From contig NZ_JXYA01000007.1 in the NCBI RefSeq assembly GCF_000967655.1, forward strand, positions 62,001-126,000: DNA of 64,000 nt, given 5' to 3'. This document shows, one piece after another, positions 53,000 to 60,901 of this stretch; the first letter of the stretch is position 1; the number at the start of each line of letters is the position of its first letter. The DNA comes from Pseudoalteromonas rubra. Lineage in GTDB: Bacteria > Pseudomonadota > Gammaproteobacteria > Enterobacterales > Alteromonadaceae. Both the position numbers and the translations under genes were made by a program. The notes below the pieces were generated by a model. It did not search any database. It was not told the DNA's origin and saw only the letters and a program-made list of their open reading frames with translations.

Positions 53000-54490
53000 A
53001 TGCACCAGGTACCATTATACATCAACGGTGAATTTACCCAGTCTCAGTCAGACAAGTGGCTGGATGTCGTCAATCCGGCCAATCAGGAAGTGCTGGCACA
53101 GGTGCCGTGCGCGACGCACGAAGAAGTTCAGGCAGCGATTTCATCTGCACAAGAAGCATTTAAAACCTGGCGCAATGTGCCGGTAACAGAGCGTGCGCGT
53201 ATCATGATGCGTTATGCGGCTTTGTTAAAAGAGCACCAGGAAGAGATTGCGACTATCATCTGCCATGAGCTTGGTAAGACCTTTGAAGATGCCAAAGGCG
53301 ATGTATGGCGTGGTATTGAAGTGGTTGAGCAGGCGGCCAACGCGCCGGCGCTGATGATGGGTGAAACGGTTGAGAACGTTGCCCGTAACATCGATACTTA
53401 TTCTTATATTCAACCACTGGGCGTATGTGCGGGGATCACCCCGTTTAACTTCCCGGCGATGATCCCATTGTGGATGTTCCCAATGGCGATTGTGTGTGGT
53501 AACACCTTCGTATTAAAACCGTCTGAGCAAGATCCTCTTACACCGATGCGTTTGGTTGAGTTGTTTGAAGAAGCAGGCGCACCAAAAGGCGTGCTACAAG
53601 TGGTACACGGTGCCAAAGAGCAGGTAGATCAAATCCTGACAGCCCCTGAAGTGCGCGCGATTTCTTTCGTGGGTTCGTGTGGTGTCGGTTCTTACATCTA
53701 CAGTAAAGGCACGGAGAATCTAAAACGTGTTCAGGCGTGTGTCGGCGCGAAAAACCACATGGTGATCATGCCAGATGCCAGTCGTGAGCAGACCATCAAT
53801 AACCTGGTCGGTGCCTCTGTAGGTGCAGCGGGTCAGCGTTGCATGGGTATCTCGGTTGCCGTGTTCGTTGGCAAATCCAAAGAATGGATTGACGATTTAA
53901 AAGCCGGTCTTGAAAAAGTACGTCCGGGTGTGTGGAACGACCCTGAAGCGGCTTACGGCCCTCAAACCTCAGCTCAGGCTAAAGCACGTATTCTGTCGTT
54001 GATCGAAAGTGGTAAACAACAAGGCGCAACTTGTTTGCTGGATGGCTCAGACTTTACCGTTGAAGGCTACGAGAACGGCAACTGGGTTGGCCCGACGCTA
54101 TTCACAGACGTGACGCCAGACATGGACATCTACAAGCAAGAGATCTTTGGTCCTGTGCTGAACTGCGTCTGTGTTGATACCCTGGAAGAAGCCATTGAAC
54201 TGGTTAATAACAGCCCTTACGGTAACGGTACATCTTTGTTTACGGCAAGCGGCGCTGCGGCACGTAAGTTCCAGAATGAAATCGAAGTAGGTCAGGTGGG
54301 CATCAATATTCCGATTCCGGTGCCACTGCCGTTCTTCTCTTTCACCGGCTGGAAAAACTCTTTCTATGGTGACCAACACACCTATGGTAAGCAGGGTGTG
54401 CGTTTCTACACCGAAACCAAGACCATTACTTCACGCTGGTTTGCCGATGAGGCCGTAACGGGCCCGAATATGAGTATTAACCTGCGATAA
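53000..54490 (+). CDS. mmsA: Methylmalonate-semialdehyde dehydrogenase (CoA-acylating)
   Basis: This 496-residue member of the aldehyde dehydrogenase superfamily has catalytic Cys C281 in '[14 protein letters not shown]'. It keeps the family-specific '[24 protein letters not shown]' and '[15 protein letters not shown]'-like cofactor/substrate stretch (here '[16 protein letters not shown]'). It turns methylmalonate semialdehyde (from valine) into propionyl-CoA with NAD+ and CoA. The ATG at 53000 is 5 nt past GGAGGAG; the GTG at 52994 overlaps that site and is less likely. It opens the valine cluster. Confidence 0.93.
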   Translation: MHQVPLYINGEFTQSQSDKWLDVVNPANQEVLAQVPCATHEEVQAAISSAQEAFKTWRNVPVTERARIMMRYAALLKEHQEEIATIICHELGKTFEDAKGDVWRGIEVVEQAANAPALMMGETVENVARNIDTYSYIQPLGVCAGITPFNFPAMIPLWMFPMAIVCGNTFVLKPSEQDPLTPMRLVELFEEAGAPKGVLQVVHGAKEQVDQILTAPEVRAISFVGSCGVGSYIYSKGTENLKRVQACVGAKNHMVIMPDASREQTINNLVGASVGAAGQRCMGISVAVFVGKSKEWIDDLKAGLEKVRPGVWNDPEAAYGPQTSAQAKARILSLIESGKQQGATCLLDGSDFTVEGYENGNWVGPTLFTDVTPDMDIYKQEIFGPVLNCVCVDTLEEAIELVNNSPYGNGTSLFTASGAAARKFQNEIEVGQVGINIPIPVPLPFFSFTGWKNSFYGDQHTYGKQGVRFYTETKTITSRWFADEAVTGPNMSINLR

Positions 54491-54511
54491 CACCAATCAG
54501 TTAACCTATCA

Positions 54512-54532
54512 GGCCCGGCACTTGCCCGGGCC
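54512..54532 (+). other. G+C-rich hairpin between mmsA and the acyl-CoA dehydrogenase gene
   Basis: GGCCCGG pairs with CCGGGCC over a 7-nt loop in the 131-nt gap. No T-run follows, so it is probably a processing or stability element that adjusts mmsA against the downstream genes. Confidence 0.4.
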
Positions 54533-54621
54533 GCTCGTAGTAATACCTGAGGCTCAGGTACATAAGAATAACGCCGGGCAGAATCATCACTTTGCCCGCT
54601 ATGACAACAAGTGAGGTCTTT

Positions 54622-55779
54622 ATGGACTTTAATCTCAACGAAGATCAACAGGCTTTTGCCGAAACCGCCTATCAGTTTGCCATGAGCGAGCTGGCACCCC
54701 ATGCCGCCGAATGGGATCAAAAACATATTTTCCCGAAAGACGTAATTAAAAAAGCCGGTGAACTGGGCTTTTGTGGCCTATACACACCGGAAGAGGCGGG
54801 TGGCCTGGGCCTGTCGCGTCTTGATTCAAGCATTATTTTTGAGCAATTGTCTATGGGCTGTACGGCCACTACGGCAATGCTGACCATACACAATATGGCC
54901 ACCTGGATGATTGCCAGCTTTGCCACTCAGGCGGTAAAAGATCAGTACATGGATCAATTAGTGATGGGTGAGCTACTGGCATCTTACTGCCTGACTGAAC
55001 CAGGCTCTGGCTCTGATGCCGCTTCACTGAAAACCAAAGCGGTACTGGAAGGGGACGAGTATGTCCTGAATGGGTCAAAAATGTTTATTTCGGGCGCGGG
55101 TGAAACCGATGTGCTGGTGGTAATGGCACGTACCGGAGAAGACGGTCCGAAAGGCATTTCTGCCTTTGTGGTGCCGGCTGATGCCGAGGGCGTTATCTAT
55201 GGTAAAGCCGAAGAGAAAATGGGCTGGAATGCGCAGCCGACCCGCCTGGTGACATTCGAAAATGTTCGTATTCCGGCGGCTAACCTGATGGGCAAAGAAG
55301 GCGAAGGCTTTAAGTTTGCCATGCAGGGTCTGGATGGCGGACGTATTAACATTGCAACTTGTTCAATTGGTACTGCACAACAGGCGCTGAACACAGCCAA
55401 AGAATATATGCAGGAGCGCCAGCAGTTTGGTAAGCCTCTGGCGGCATTCCAGGCACTTCAGTTCAAGATTGCCGATATGAACACGGAACTGGTTGCCGCG
55501 CGTCAGATGGTCCGTCTGGCTGCATTTAAACTGGACAGCAACGACAGTGAAAAAACCACTTACTGTGCCATGGCTAAACGCTTTGCGACCGACGTTGGTA
55601 CTAAGGTTTGTGATGATGCATTACAGATCCACGGTGGTTATGGCTACATCAAAGAATACCCACTTGAGCGCCACCTGCGTGATGTACGCGTTCACCAAAT
55701 CCTGGAAGGCACCAATGAGATCATGCGGGTGATCATTGCACGCCGAATTCTAGCCGAAGGCGCAGCAAGCGTACTGTAG
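54622..55779 (+). CDS. Isobutyryl-CoA dehydrogenase (acyl-CoA dehydrogenase)
   Basis: This 385-residue FAD acyl-CoA dehydrogenase has 'CLTEPGSGSDAASLKTKAV' and 'FISGAGETDVLVVMARTGEDGPKG' as FAD/substrate segments. The catalytic Glu is at the usual late position in 'HQILEGTNEIMRVIIARR', which is very near the pattern of human ACAD8. It converts isobutyryl-CoA to methacrylyl-CoA; short branched 2-methylbutyryl-CoA is an alternative. The ATG at 54622 has GAGGT just before it; the upstream in-frame TTG is rejected. The gene lies 12 nt before the hydratase gene. Confidence 0.9.
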   Translation: MDFNLNEDQQAFAETAYQFAMSELAPHAAEWDQKHIFPKDVIKKAGELGFCGLYTPEEAGGLGLSRLDSSIIFEQLSMGCTATTAMLTIHNMATWMIASFATQAVKDQYMDQLVMGELLASYCLTEPGSGSDAASLKTKAVLEGDEYVLNGSKMFISGAGETDVLVVMARTGEDGPKGISAFVVPADAEGVIYGKAEEKMGWNAQPTRLVTFENVRIPAANLMGKEGEGFKFAMQGLDGGRINIATCSIGTAQQALNTAKEYMQERQQFGKPLAAFQALQFKIADMNTELVAARQMVRLAAFKLDSNDSEKTTYCAMAKRFATDVGTKVCDDALQIHGGYGYIKEYPLERHLRDVRVHQILEGTNEIMRVIIARRILAEGAASVL

Positions 55780-55791
55780 AGGAGCATCATT

Positions 55792-56568
55792 ATGTCAGCA
55801 CAATTGAAACTCGAAAAACAAGGTCATATCGCGATTGTGACTATGTCCAACCCACCGGCAAACACCTGGACTCGCGATACACTGGTTGGTCTGAAGGAGC
55901 TGGTAAACGAGCTAAACGCAGATAAAAACATTTACTCTTTGGTGATCACCGGCGAAGGTGAAAAGTTCTTCTCAGCGGGCGCCGACCTGAATGTGTTTGC
56001 CGATGGCGACAAAGGCGTTGCGGCCGATATGTCGCGCGTATTTGGCGAAGCATTTGAAACCCTGAGTGATTTCCGCGGTGTGTCTATTGCGGCCATTAAC
56101 GGCTTCGCGATGGGCGGTGGCCTGGAAGTCGCACTCGCCTGTGATATTCGTATTGCAGAAGCACAGGCTCAAATGGCACTGCCAGAGGCCAAAGTGGGCT
56201 TGCTGCCTTGTGCCGGTGGTACACAAAACTTGTCATGGCTGGTCGGTGAAGGCTGGGCGAAGCGCATGATCTTGTGTGGTGAGCGCCTTAAAGCCGATAA
56301 AGCTCAGCAGATTGGACTGGTTGAAGAAGTGGTTGAGCAGGGTAAAGCGCTGGAAGCAGCCCTTGAGCTGGCTAAGAAAGTGGAAGATCAAAGCCCGGTG
56401 GCTGTGACCGCCTGTAAAGCCCTGATCCAAAAAGGTCGCACCGGCACCATCAACAGTGCACTGCCGCTTGAGCGTGAGTTGTTCGTGACTTTGTTCGACA
56501 CGCAAGACCAAAAAGAGGGCGTCAATGCCTTCTTAGAAAAACGTAAAGCAAACTGGGTGAATGGCTAA
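55792..56568 (+). CDS. Enoyl-CoA hydratase
   Basis: This 258-residue crotonase-family protein carries 'SLVITGEGEKFFSAGADLNVF' (oxyanion) and 'AAINGFAMGGGLEVALACDIRIAEAQAQMALPEAKVGLLPCAGGTQ'. The Glu pair of true hydratases is at 'MGGGLEVA' and 'LPEAKVGLLPC'. It hydrates methacrylyl-CoA (valine) or tiglyl-CoA (isoleucine). GGAG precedes the ATG. Its stop overlaps the start of the next gene by one base (TAATG). Confidence 0.9.
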   Translation: MSAQLKLEKQGHIAIVTMSNPPANTWTRDTLVGLKELVNELNADKNIYSLVITGEGEKFFSAGADLNVFADGDKGVAADMSRVFGEAFETLSDFRGVSIAAINGFAMGGGLEVALACDIRIAEAQAQMALPEAKVGLLPCAGGTQNLSWLVGEGWAKRMILCGERLKADKAQQIGLVEEVVEQGKALEAALELAKKVEDQSPVAVTACKALIQKGRTGTINSALPLERELFVTLFDTQDQKEGVNAFLEKRKANWVNG

Positions 56569-57707
56569 TGGTTGAATTGCAGTTACTGAACCAGGCAGAT
56601 GCCCCAGTGGTATTTGAGTTGGCGCACTGTAATAACGGCATGAAGGTGGCGGTTGCCACCCTCAATGCGCCAAAAGCACTTAACGCACTGAACCTGGAAA
56701 TGATCCGCTTATTGGATCCACAGTTGAAAGCCTGGGCTGAAGACGAGCAGATAGCTATGGTGCTGCTCAAAGGTGCAGGTGAGAAAGCCTTTTGTGCCGG
56801 TGGTGATGTGGTTAGCCTGTATAACGCGATGGCGGCCGAAGATGGCAATAATCATCTCGAAGTCTTCTTTGCTGAGGAATATCGCCTTGATTACCACATC
56901 CACAATTATGATAAACCGATCCTGCTTTGGGGCAATGGCATCATCATGGGTGGCGGTCTTGGTCTGATGGCCGGCGCCAGCCACCGTGTGGTGACTGAAT
57001 CATCACGCATTGCGATGCCGGAAATCACCATTGGCTTGTATCCGGATGTTGGCGGTAGCTACTTCCTGAACAAGATGCCAGAAGGCGTTGGTTTGTTACT
57101 TGGCCTGACCGGTGCTTCCATTAATGCCACCGATGCCAAGTTTGTTGGCCTGGCCGATCACTATATGGATGGCGAGCGTCTGGATATGCTGCTGCACAAC
57201 CTCAGCGAAGTAAACTGGGGTAAAACCAATGTGCTGAATCACGAGAAGCTGACTCAGCTACTGATCTCCCTTGATGAAGCATCACACATTCCACCGCGCA
57301 GCGAAATTAAGCCACTGGCCGACTCGTTTGCTCAGCTTGCCGAATTTGACACCCTGGAAGCCCAGGTTGAGCACATTTTGGCGTTGGACAGCGCAGAGAA
57401 TAAATGGCTGAGCAAAGCACAAAAAGCCCTTAAGCATGGCTCTCCTTTGAGCGCAGTGTTAATTCAGACGCAACTAAAGCGTGCAGAAGGCCTGTCACTG
57501 AAGGAGTGCTTCTTGCGTGAGCTGGCGATGTCGGTTCACTGTGGTGAAGTAGGTGAGTTCCGTGAAGGGGTACGTGCACTGCTGATTGACAAAGACGGAC
57601 AGCCACAGTGGCAATTTAAGACGGTTACAGACGTAGATAGCGCTGTGATTGAGCGCTTTTTTGCGCCACGTTGGGAAGAGAGTGAACATCCCCTGGCTGA
57701 TCTATAA
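56568..57707 (+). CDS. 3-hydroxyisobutyryl-CoA hydrolase (enoyl-CoA hydratase/isomerase family)
   Basis: This 379-residue crotonase-fold hydrolase is longer than ordinary hydratases by a C-terminal helical extension, the mark of HIBCH. Typical segments are 'KGAGEKAFCAGGDVVSLYNAM', 'PILLWGNGIIMGGGLGLMAGASHRVVTESSRIAMPEITIGLYPDVGGSYFL' and the late 'RELAMSVHCGEVGEFREGVRALLIDKDGQPQW'. It releases CoA from 3-hydroxyisobutyryl-CoA so that MmsB can oxidise the free acid. The ATG overlaps the previous stop by one base; mmsB follows after 11 nt. Confidence 0.92.
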   Translation: MVELQLLNQADAPVVFELAHCNNGMKVAVATLNAPKALNALNLEMIRLLDPQLKAWAEDEQIAMVLLKGAGEKAFCAGGDVVSLYNAMAAEDGNNHLEVFFAEEYRLDYHIHNYDKPILLWGNGIIMGGGLGLMAGASHRVVTESSRIAMPEITIGLYPDVGGSYFLNKMPEGVGLLLGLTGASINATDAKFVGLADHYMDGERLDMLLHNLSEVNWGKTNVLNHEKLTQLLISLDEASHIPPRSEIKPLADSFAQLAEFDTLEAQVEHILALDSAENKWLSKAQKALKHGSPLSAVLIQTQLKRAEGLSLKECFLRELAMSVHCGEVGEFREGVRALLIDKDGQPQWQFKTVTDVDSAVIERFFAPRWEESEHPLADL

Positions 57708-57718
57708 GGAATAAACAC

Positions 57719-58609
57719 ATGGCAAAGCTTGGATTTATAGGTTTAGGAAACATGGGCGGCCCGATGGCGGCCAATTTGGTAAAAGCCGGTCATCAGGTCA
57801 CGGTATTTGATCTCAGTGCTGAGGCGCTCAAGCAACTTGAAGCGCACGGTGCTGTGGCTGCGGACAATGTGTCTGATGTCTGCGCAGGTGCAGACTTTGT
57901 GATTAGTATGCTGCCAGCCAGCAAGCACGTTCGCATGATTTATACTGGCGAAGATGGATTGATCAACTATCTTGAAAAGTCGACGCTGGTGATTGACTGC
58001 TCAACCATTGACGCAGAATCAGCGCAGTTTGTTGGCAATACCTTGGCCCAGGCTGGCATTGCATTCGTTGATGCGCCGGTGTCCGGTGGCGTTGCAGGTG
58101 CTGCGGCGGGCACGCTAACCTTTATCGTGGGTGGCAGCGACGCTGACTTTAACAAAGCGCAAACGGTCCTGAACGACATGGGTAAAAATATTTTCCATGC
58201 CGGGGCAGTGGGTGCCGGTCAGGTCGCTAAGATCTGTAATAATATGCTGCTATCAATACTCATGGCAGGCACCAGTGAAGCACTGCAAATGGGCGTTGAC
58301 CACGGCCTTGATCCAAAAGTATTGAGCGAAATTATGCTCAACAGCTCGGGTCGCAACTGGACATTGGAGCTATACAATCCGTGTCCGGACGTATTAGAGA
58401 ATGTGCCTTCGTCAAATGGGTATAAACCCGGTTTTATGGTTGATTTAATGGCCAAAGACTTAGGGTTGGCGATGCAGGCGGCACAGCAAACAAACTCGGC
58501 TACGCCGATGGGGGCACTGGCAAAAAATCTCTACAACCTGATGCAGAATCAGGGCAGTGGCAGTGAAGATTTTAGTGCTATTTTTAAACTCTATTCACAA
58601 AAGCAGTAA
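57719..58609 (+). CDS. mmsB: 3-hydroxyisobutyrate dehydrogenase
   Basis: This 296-residue beta-hydroxyacid dehydrogenase has the NAD site 'LGFIGLGNMGGPMAANLVKAGH', the substrate loop 'DAPVSGGVAGAAAGTL', and the catalytic Lys in 'GAGQVAKICNNMLL'. 'VFDLS' at the end of beta-2 carries Asp, which favours NAD+. It oxidises 3-hydroxyisobutyrate to methylmalonate semialdehyde, the MmsA substrate, so the enzymes of one route are encoded side by side. A paralogue of unknown substrate is at 19.3 kb. Confidence 0.94.
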   Translation: MAKLGFIGLGNMGGPMAANLVKAGHQVTVFDLSAEALKQLEAHGAVAADNVSDVCAGADFVISMLPASKHVRMIYTGEDGLINYLEKSTLVIDCSTIDAESAQFVGNTLAQAGIAFVDAPVSGGVAGAAAGTLTFIVGGSDADFNKAQTVLNDMGKNIFHAGAVGAGQVAKICNNMLLSILMAGTSEALQMGVDHGLDPKVLSEIMLNSSGRNWTLELYNPCPDVLENVPSSNGYKPGFMVDLMAKDLGLAMQAAQQTNSATPMGALAKNLYNLMQNQGSGSEDFSAIFKLYSQKQ

Positions 58610-58630
58610 CAGAAGCAGGGTTGAAATATC

Positions 58631-59392
58631 ATGGATATAAAGAACAAAACGGTGGTGATCACCGGTGGTGCGCAGGGCCTGGGCTTTGCGATGGCAACGG
58701 AAATGGCCAAAATGGGTGCCAAGCTGGCATTGATAGATATGCAGGAAGAGCAGCTGCAAAGCGCAGCCGCTGAGCTTAGAACACTGGATGTTGAAGTAAA
58801 AACTTATGTGGCGAATGTGAGCCTGGAGAGCGATGTTGAACAGGTATTCAGCGCCATAGTGGCAGACCTGGGTAATATCGCTGTATTGGTTAATAACGCC
58901 GGTATTCTGCGCGATGGCCTGCTGTTAAAAGCCAAAGACGGTGAAGTGACGGATAAAATGTCACTACAGCAGTTCCAGTCGGTACTGGATGTCAACCTGA
59001 CAGGGGTATTCCTGTGTGGCCGTGAAGCGGCAACTAAGATGGTAGAAGGCCAGGAAGGGGGCGTTATCATCAATATGTCGAGCGTGGCACGTGCGGGCAA
59101 TATGGGTCAGACCAACTACTCGGCTGCCAAAGCCGGTGTTGTTGCTATGACCACATCCTGGGCGAAAGAGCTGGGCCGCTACGGCATTCGTGTTGGTGCC
59201 ATCGCACCGGGCGTGATCCGCACACAAATGACCGACGCAATGAAGCCTGAAGCCAAAGAGCGCCTGCTGAAGATGAAACCTGTTGGACGTTTGGGTGAAG
59301 CTGGCGAGATTGCCCACACGGCAAAATATATTATCGAGAATGATTTCTTCACCGGTCGTGTAGTAGAAATTGACGGCGGGATCAGACTCTGA
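58631..59392 (+). CDS. SDR family short-chain dehydrogenase
   Basis: This 253-residue classical SDR has the cofactor motif 'VVITGGAQGLGFAMATEMAKMG' and an Asp after beta-2 ('LALIDMQEE'), favouring NAD+. It has 'VLVNNAGILRDGLLLKAKDGEVT', the catalytic Ser in 'IINMSSVARAGNMGQTNYSAAKAG', and YxxxK in the same stretch. The 'RVGAIAPGVIRTQMT' and 'VEIDGGIRL' C-terminal segments are typical. In this cluster it may act as 3-hydroxy-2-methylbutyryl-CoA dehydrogenase of the isoleucine route; FabG-like activity is an alternative. It is the last gene of the mms operon. Confidence 0.85.
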   Translation: MDIKNKTVVITGGAQGLGFAMATEMAKMGAKLALIDMQEEQLQSAAAELRTLDVEVKTYVANVSLESDVEQVFSAIVADLGNIAVLVNNAGILRDGLLLKAKDGEVTDKMSLQQFQSVLDVNLTGVFLCGREAATKMVEGQEGGVIINMSSVARAGNMGQTNYSAAKAGVVAMTTSWAKELGRYGIRVGAIAPGVIRTQMTDAMKPEAKERLLKMKPVGRLGEAGEIAHTAKYIIENDFFTGRVVEIDGGIRL

Positions 59393-59502
59393 TAAATTAA
59401 TACTTAAGTATCGGTTTGCTTTTAGTTTTGACCTAAAACCAATACAAAAGAATTCGCATACTTATGTTCCTTTATCTTCGCAAGAAGAAAGTGTGTTGAA
59501 TC

Positions 59503-59535
59503 AAGCGGCAGGCCACGCATACCTGCCGCTTTTTA
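59503..59535 (+). terminator. Terminator of the mms operon
   Basis: AAGCGGCAGG pairs with CCTGCCGCTT over a 9-nt loop and is followed by TTTAG. The rest of the 304-nt gap (59393-59696) holds nothing I can support. Confidence 0.85.
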
Positions 59536-59696
59536 GTTTCTGTCGCACAAGTGTTTGGCGTATTGGCTTACCTACTTCTTTTCTGAGCATGCCTTTTGCT
59601 CTTTGAATATTATTGAAAAATTACATATTCTTTTAACTAATCCATTGCTAGAGTAGCGAATTACTCACTATTTATCCTGACCAACAAGGGGCGACT

Positions 59697-60305
59697 TTGA
59701 TTGATTTTGTAGCCACTTTTATCTTCTTTTTTGCGGTTATCGACCCGATAGGTACGATCCCCGTATTTATTGCGGTCACGCGTGGTTATGATGCTGCAGC
59801 GAAACGCAAGATTGCCGTAATTGCAAGTCTGGTCGCCGCAGCTTTGCTGGTGTTTTTTGCTGTCGCTGGAGAGATTTTACTGACCGCGATGGGGATCCCG
59901 CTGGCAGCGTTTCAGATTGCCGGTGGCATTGTGCTGTTCTTATTTGCACTGTCGATGATCTTTGGTGAAAGTAAGCCGGAAGAAGAGGTTCGGTTAGTCA
60001 AAGACCACCGTGAAACCGCGATATTTCCGCTGGCGGTCCCGTCGATCGCAAGCCCTGGCGCAATGCTTGCCTGCGTGCTGTTAACCGAAAATGCACGGTT
60101 TAATATTTTTGAACAAATGCAGACTGTGGCTATGATGCTGGCGGTGATTTTACTGACTTTGTTACTGATGCTGGTCGCAAGCAGCGTTCATAAGGTTATT
60201 GGTAATGCCGGGGCCAGTGTTATCAGTCGGGTAATGGGCTTGATCCTTGCCTCAGTTGCGGTAACCAATGCTTTAGCGGGTTTTGTCAGTTACTTCGATA
60301 AATAA
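59697..60305 (+). CDS. MarC family membrane protein
   Basis: This 202-residue protein with six hydrophobic helices has the MarC start 'FVATFIFFFAVIDPIGTIPVFIAVTRG' and the 'AFQIAGGIVLFLFALSMIF' and 'AIFPLAVPSIASPGAMLACVLL' segments. It resides in the inner membrane and its function is not established; the old link to multiple antibiotic resistance has not held up. The start codon is TTG at 59697, supported by AAGGGG (59686-59691) at 5 nt; no ATG lies near. A weak start may keep its level low. Confidence 0.88.
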   Translation: MIDFVATFIFFFAVIDPIGTIPVFIAVTRGYDAAAKRKIAVIASLVAAALLVFFAVAGEILLTAMGIPLAAFQIAGGIVLFLFALSMIFGESKPEEEVRLVKDHRETAIFPLAVPSIASPGAMLACVLLTENARFNIFEQMQTVAMMLAVILLTLLLMLVASSVHKVIGNAGASVISRVMGLILASVAVTNALAGFVSYFDK

Positions 60306-60311
60306 GGAAAA

Positions 60312-60367
60312 TTGGAAAAGCAGCCCTGGGGCTCGGGAAAGTTGGCAAAGCAGCCCTAGGGCTGCTA
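60312..60367. repeat. Duplicated GCAGCCCT element and 18-nt palindrome
   Basis: Two near-copies of TTGG(A/C)AAAGCAGCCCT(G/A)GGGCT lie at 60312-60333 and 60343-60364. The second completes the perfect palindrome AGCAGCCCTAGGGCTGCT (60350-60367). It lies between convergent marC and DUF2062, so it may stop transcription from both sides despite no T-run. Confidence 0.5.
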
Positions 60368-60385
60368 AACCATAAAGAGGTCGGG

Positions 60386-60901
60386 TTAGCTGGATTGCTG
60401 ATTACGGGCGGCCCAGGCTTTATTGACAGAGCGACGCCACAGAAAATCAATAACGAAAAAGCCCAAAAGAGCCGCCATACAGGCGCAGATCAATGAGCCA
60501 ACAATGAAGGCAGGCCCTATGGTTGACAGGCTCTCGACCAGCCAGTTCCAGCTGGCCTCAAAATGAAATGGTTGCTCTTCCTGACCCAGAGCGAATGCGC
60601 CTACCTGATAGGAGGCGTAAAAAATAGGGGGCATAGTCAGTGGGTTAGTGATCCACACCAGCGCAATTGACAAAGGAAGGTTAACGCGAAAAGGAATGGC
60701 CAGGGCGGCTGCAAGAACCATTTGAAAAGGAACAGGGATGAACGCAAAGAACAGGCCTACGGAAAAGGCCCCACGCGCCGAGCGGCGATTTAAATGCCAA
60801 AGATTTGCATCATGTAACAAACTACCGAATATTTTCAGCGACTTTTGCTGTTTGATCTTATTGTGATCGGGTAGAAACCTTTGGATCGTCTTCTTTGGCA
60901 T
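60386..60901 (-). CDS. DUF2062 domain-containing membrane protein
   Basis: This 171-residue protein begins 'MPKKTIQRFLPDHNKIK', the usual DUF2062 opening. 'NLWHLNRRSARGAFSVGLFFAFIPVPFQMVLAAALAI' and 'PLSIALVWITNPLTMPPIFYASYQVG' are followed by a last membrane helix pair near 'AFIVGSLICACMAALLGFFVIDFLW'. Its function is unknown. The start is set at the ATG 60901; three further codons from a TTG are less likely. Its 5' end meets that of comEC head-to-head. Confidence 0.85.
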   Translation of the reverse strand: MPKKTIQRFLPDHNKIKQQKSLKIFGSLLHDANLWHLNRRSARGAFSVGLFFAFIPVPFQMVLAAALAIPFRVNLPLSIALVWITNPLTMPPIFYASYQVGAFALGQEEQPFHFEASWNWLVESLSTIGPAFIVGSLICACMAALLGFFVIDFLWRRSVNKAWAARNQQSS

